NCBI GenBank assembly: GCA_044337015.1
Contig: JBIIOJ010000043.1
Span: forward strand, 1 to 15,894
Origin: UBA4655 sp044337015
Lineage (GTDB): Bacteria > Planctomycetota > Planctomycetia > Pirellulales > UBA1268
Length of the DNA stretch: 15,894 nt
Direction of reading: 5' to 3'
This document shows positions 13,817 through 15,894 of this stretch, in pieces. How positions within the stretch are numbered: position 1 is the first letter of the stretch; the number at the start of each line of letters is the position of its first letter. The position numbers were made by a program, and so were the translations under genes. The notes below the pieces were generated by a model. It did not search any database. It was given only the letters and a program-made list of their open reading frames with translations, and was not told the origin of the DNA.

Positions 13817-14172
13817 TTGCCGCTCCCTTCGGCCTCACGGCCCGTCACCGCCGCCTCTTCGGCCTTTGCCGCACCCTCCCGCATTTTTGTGGCGCGGGCG
13901 CCGGAGCGAAGCGAGGCGACGTCGACGGCGGTGCTCTTCGCGACGACCCGCACGAGCTCCCACCGCTTCAGCCGGCTGCGCGGCGGGCATTCCACGATTT
14001 CGACGGTGTCGCCGATCGCTGACGTCTCGTTCTCGTCGTGGACATGGCAGACGGTCCGACGGTGCTGAATCCTGTCATACTTGGGATGGCGCACGATGCG
14101 GGGAACCTCCACCCGCCGCGTCTTGCTCGACGCGGCGCTCGTGACGGTCCCGGTAACGACTCGCTTGGGCAT
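13813..14172 (-). CDS. rpsQ: 30S ribosomal protein S17, with C-terminal extension
   Basis: S17 is a primary 16S rRNA binder with an OB fold. The product is 119 residues, while E. coli S17 is 84. The core (about residues 1-80) has MPKRVVTGTVTSAASSKTRRVEV, KYDRIQHRRTVCHVHDE and IGDTVEIVECPPRSRLKRW. The last 40 or so residues, rich in alanine, glutamate and arginine, have no counterpart in the short form. I chose the ATG at 14172; the open frame upstream is out-of-frame rpmC sequence. Its stop overlaps the rplN start. Confidence 0.97.
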   Translation of the reverse strand: MPKRVVTGTVTSAASSKTRRVEVPRIVRHPKYDRIQHRRTVCHVHDENETSAIGDTVEIVECPPRSRLKRWELVRVVAKSTAVDVASLRSGARATKMREGAAKAEEAAVTGREAEGSGK

Positions 14173-14207
14173 GGTGGTGTCTCTCGGACGGCTTCCTTGG
14201 GGATGTG

Positions 14208-14438
14208 TCAGGTCGTGGTGGTCGCGGAGGGCGAGGCCGGCTGTCGGGCCCGCTCGCGCTCGGCCAGGATCGTCTGGCACCGCGCGATCAGGCGGCGGCT
14301 CTTTCGTATTTCCGTGGGCGCGGCGAGCTTCTCCTTCTGCGCCTGCACCCGCAGCTTGAAGAGCGACTCGGCGGCGTCCTTCCAGACGAGCCGGATCTGC
14401 TCGTCGCTCATCTCACGGATTTCTCTGGCATTGTTCAT
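14208..14438 (-). CDS. rpmC: 50S ribosomal protein L29
   Basis: L29 is a small two-helix protein near the tunnel exit, part of the docking site for nascent-chain factors. The product is 76 residues against about 63-66 usually. Core features are AREIREMSDEQIRLVWKDAAESLFKLR and the ARCQTILAERERA helix. The added length is a serine/threonine-rich C-terminal tail ending in TTTT. The ATG at 14438 has AAGG upstream and lies 28 bp after rplP. Confidence 0.96.
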   Translation of the reverse strand: MNNAREIREMSDEQIRLVWKDAAESLFKLRVQAQKEKLAAPTEIRKSRRLIARCQTILAERERARQPASPSATTTT

Positions 14439-14466
14439 CGTGGGCCTTCGATTTCTCCATCGACTC

Positions 14467-14883
14467 CTACATCGACCGTCGCTTCACGAACCGAACCCTG
14501 ACCGGCATCTTGTGCGCGAGCCTCGCGAGGCAGACGCGGGCCGCCTCCTCGGTGACACCGGCGATCTCGTAGAGGATCGTGCCCGGCTTGACGACCGCGG
14601 CCCAATACTCCGGCTCGCCCTTTCCCTTACCCATCCGGGTTTCGAGCGGGATCGACGTGATCGATTTGTGAGGAAACACCCGAACGAAAAGGCGGCCCTC
14701 GGTGCGCAGATATTGCTGCGCCGCGATGCGGCCCGCCTCGATCGTCGCGGCCGGCAGCCACCCCGGCTGTTCGGACTGGAGGCCGAACTCGCCGAAGACG
14801 ACGCGGTTGCCGCGGGTGGCGTCACCTCTTATACGACCTCTTTGGCTTTTTCGGTGCTTGACCCTCTTGGGCATCAGCGCCAT
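14467..14883 (-). CDS. rplP: 50S ribosomal protein L16
   Basis: L16 organises the A-site region of the large subunit and contacts 5S rRNA helices. With the ATG at 14883 the product is 138 residues, the family's usual length, beginning MALMPKRVKHRKSQRGR. GAGGAG lies 7 bases before this ATG, which favours it over the in-frame ATG at 14889 (1 base away) and the one at 14874. Signatures include FPHKSITSIPLETRMGKGKG and WAAVVKPGTILYEIAGV. The start lies inside rpsC, overlapping its last 62 bp in another frame. Confidence 0.97.
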   Translation of the reverse strand: MALMPKRVKHRKSQRGRIRGDATRGNRVVFGEFGLQSEQPGWLPAATIEAGRIAAQQYLRTEGRLFVRVFPHKSITSIPLETRMGKGKGEPEYWAAVVKPGTILYEIAGVTEEAARVCLARLAHKMPVRVRFVKRRSM

Positions 14884-15517
14884 CGCCATTCTCCTCGTAC
14901 ATGCCTTGGTTGACCCACACTTGAACCCCGATATTGCCCTGCGCCGTGGGAGCCTCGCAGAAGCCGTAGTCGATCTTCGCCCGGAGCGTCGAAAGCGGCA
15001 TCGCGCCAGCGATCGCCTTCTCGCACCGTGACATCTCCGCGCCGCCGAGCCGCCCGGAGAGCTGGATCTTCACGCCCTTCGCGCCAGCGTCCATGGTCGT
15101 GTCCATCGCCCGCTTTATCGTGCGACGAAACGCCGCCCGCTTGGCGAGCTGGTCGGCGATGTCCTCCGCGACGAGCTGGGCCTGGATCTCCGGACGTGCG
15201 ACCTCCTCGACCTTGAGATTCACCCGGCGGCCGAGCAGGTCCTGCAGTTCTCCCTGGAGCTTGTCAACGGCCTCGCCCTTGCGGCCGATGATCACGCCGG
15301 GCCTGGCCGAGTGGAGAATCACCTTCACCTCGTCCCGTGTTCGCTCGATCTCGACCTTCGGAATCGCGGCCTGACGGTAGGACTTCTTGAGGAACTGCCG
15401 GACCTTGAAGTCCTCCATGAGGAGGTCCCGGAATTCCTTCTTCGACGCGTACCAGCGGCTCTTCCAGGGCTCCGTGATGCCCGTGCGAAAACCGACCGGA
15501 TTGACTTTCTGGCCCAT
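14822..15517 (-). CDS. rpsC: 30S ribosomal protein S3
   Basis: S3 lines the mRNA entry tunnel and helps the ribosome unwind mRNA. The product is 231 residues, close to E. coli's 233. I chose the ATG at 15517 (MGQKVNPVGFRTGI), with AGGGA 7 bases upstream; the frame open further upstream is an rplV shadow. The type II KH domain has GVIIGRKGEAVDKLQ at 74-88. The C-domain has GVKIQLSGRLGGAEMSR and IDYGFCEAPTAQGNIGVQVWV. A hydrophilic tail of about 25 residues, ending KKPKRSYKR, is encoded partly in the overlap with rplP. It starts 10 bp after the rplV stop. Confidence 0.98.
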   Translation of the reverse strand: MGQKVNPVGFRTGITEPWKSRWYASKKEFRDLLMEDFKVRQFLKKSYRQAAIPKVEIERTRDEVKVILHSARPGVIIGRKGEAVDKLQGELQDLLGRRVNLKVEEVARPEIQAQLVAEDIADQLAKRAAFRRTIKRAMDTTMDAGAKGVKIQLSGRLGGAEMSRCEKAIAGAMPLSTLRAKIDYGFCEAPTAQGNIGVQVWVNQGMYEENGDGADAQEGQAPKKPKRSYKR

Positions 15518-15527
15518 GGTTCGATCC

Positions 15528-15894
15528 CTACTCCGCGGCCTCGCCGGCGGCCGCACCCGTTTCGGGAGCGACCGCGTCCAGCGACACCTTGATGTGCGAC
15601 ATACGCCTCTTGATTCCGAACGCCATGCCCCGCGCACGCGGCCGGATCCGCTTGAACATCGGCCCCTCGTCCACCCGCGCATCCACCACGACGAGGTCGT
15701 CGACGCCGGTAGCCTGCTCGTGCTCGGCGTTGCCGAGCGCGCTTTTGATCACCTTCTCGAGCATCCTCGCACCGCGGTGAGGCTGGAAACGAAGGATGTC
15801 GAGAGCATCGTCCGCGAACTTGCCCCGGACGAGGTCGGCGAGCGCCCGCACCTTGCGGGGGCTGATGCGGGCGTATTTGTGTGTGGCCGTGTAA
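15528..15894 (-). CDS. rplV: 50S ribosomal protein L22 (5' end cut by window edge)
   Basis: L22 lines the nascent-peptide tunnel with a beta-hairpin. About 121 residues are visible. The first is only partly encoded, and the likely start lies a few codons outside the window. The visible part opens YTATHKYARISPRKVRALADLVRGK, a standard L22 N-terminus. It continues with MLEKVIKSALGNAEH and the hairpin/C-terminal signature DEGPMFKRIRPRARGMAFGIKRRMSHIKV. An alanine/glutamate-rich tail follows. A GTG at 15851 could look like a start but lies inside the conserved SPRKVRAL motif, so it is internal. The gene order rplV-rpsC-rplP-rpmC-rpsQ is that of the S10 operon. Confidence 0.96.
   Translation of the reverse strand, partial: YTATHKYARISPRKVRALADLVRGKFADDALDILRFQPHRGARMLEKVIKSALGNAEHEQATGVDDLVVVDARVDEGPMFKRIRPRARGMAFGIKRRMSHIKVSLDAVAPETGAAAGEAAE

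Noticed and set aside
1..15894. A previously undescribed multi-gene system, mobile element, CRISPR array or RNA gene
   Set aside because: Every substantial region is accounted for by recognised housekeeping genes or the DUF pair. I found no terminal repeats, transposase, repeat array or tRNA-like structure by eye.

Overview
The window is the downstream half of a bacterial S10-spc-alpha ribosomal protein supercluster, followed by a pair of planctomycete-type secreted protein genes. All supported genes lie on the minus strand, so transcription runs from the right end (15894) to the left end (1). The organism is very probably a GC-rich member of Planctomycetota, perhaps Pirellulales-like. The pointers are the adjacent DUF1549/DUF1553 and DUF1501 genes, which are greatly expanded in that phylum, an enlarged L17 with internal insertions, and a long-tailed S17. 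The order-level guess is inference; the phylum is fairly secure.

Layout in transcription order. Positions 15894-13813 hold the end of the S10-type operon: rplV (cut by the window edge), rpsC, rplP, rpmC, rpsQ. Positions 13816-6707 hold the spc-type block: rplN, rplX, rplE, rpsN (zinc type), rpsH, rplF, rplR, rpsE, rplO, secY, adk, map. Positions 6553-3033 hold the alpha-type block: rpmJ, rpsM, rpsK, rpsD, rpoA, rplQ. Neither rpmD (L30, expected between rpsE and rplO) nor infA (IF1, expected between map and rpmJ) is present; both gaps are too small to hold them. Many junctions are tight or overlapping: rpsC/rplP share 62 bp, rpsQ/rplN overlap as ATGA, and rplN/rplX overlap as TGATG.

The wider gaps in the alpha block hold the likely control elements. 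These are a sigma-70-like promoter and a perfect 8-bp hairpin before rpmJ, a long imperfect stem between rpmJ and rpsM, a strong hairpin with a possible competing alternative fold before rpoA, and an 8-bp hairpin between rpoA and rplQ. A second TATACT-type -10 lies before map.

Positions 2767-1 hold a secreted DUF1549/DUF1553 protein with a CxxCH motif, then a Tat-exported DUF1501 protein that runs off the left edge. Together they look like the usual planctomycete two-gene unit for surface or periplasmic proteins of poorly known function. No obvious intrinsic terminator separates them from rplQ. No gene-free stretch exceeds 300 bp; the longest is 2768-3032 (265 bp).

I see no mobile element, CRISPR array, tRNA or rRNA, and no novel multi-gene system. 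The window is mostly ordinary housekeeping; its interest lies in lineage-specific protein extensions and in the intercistronic RNA structures.
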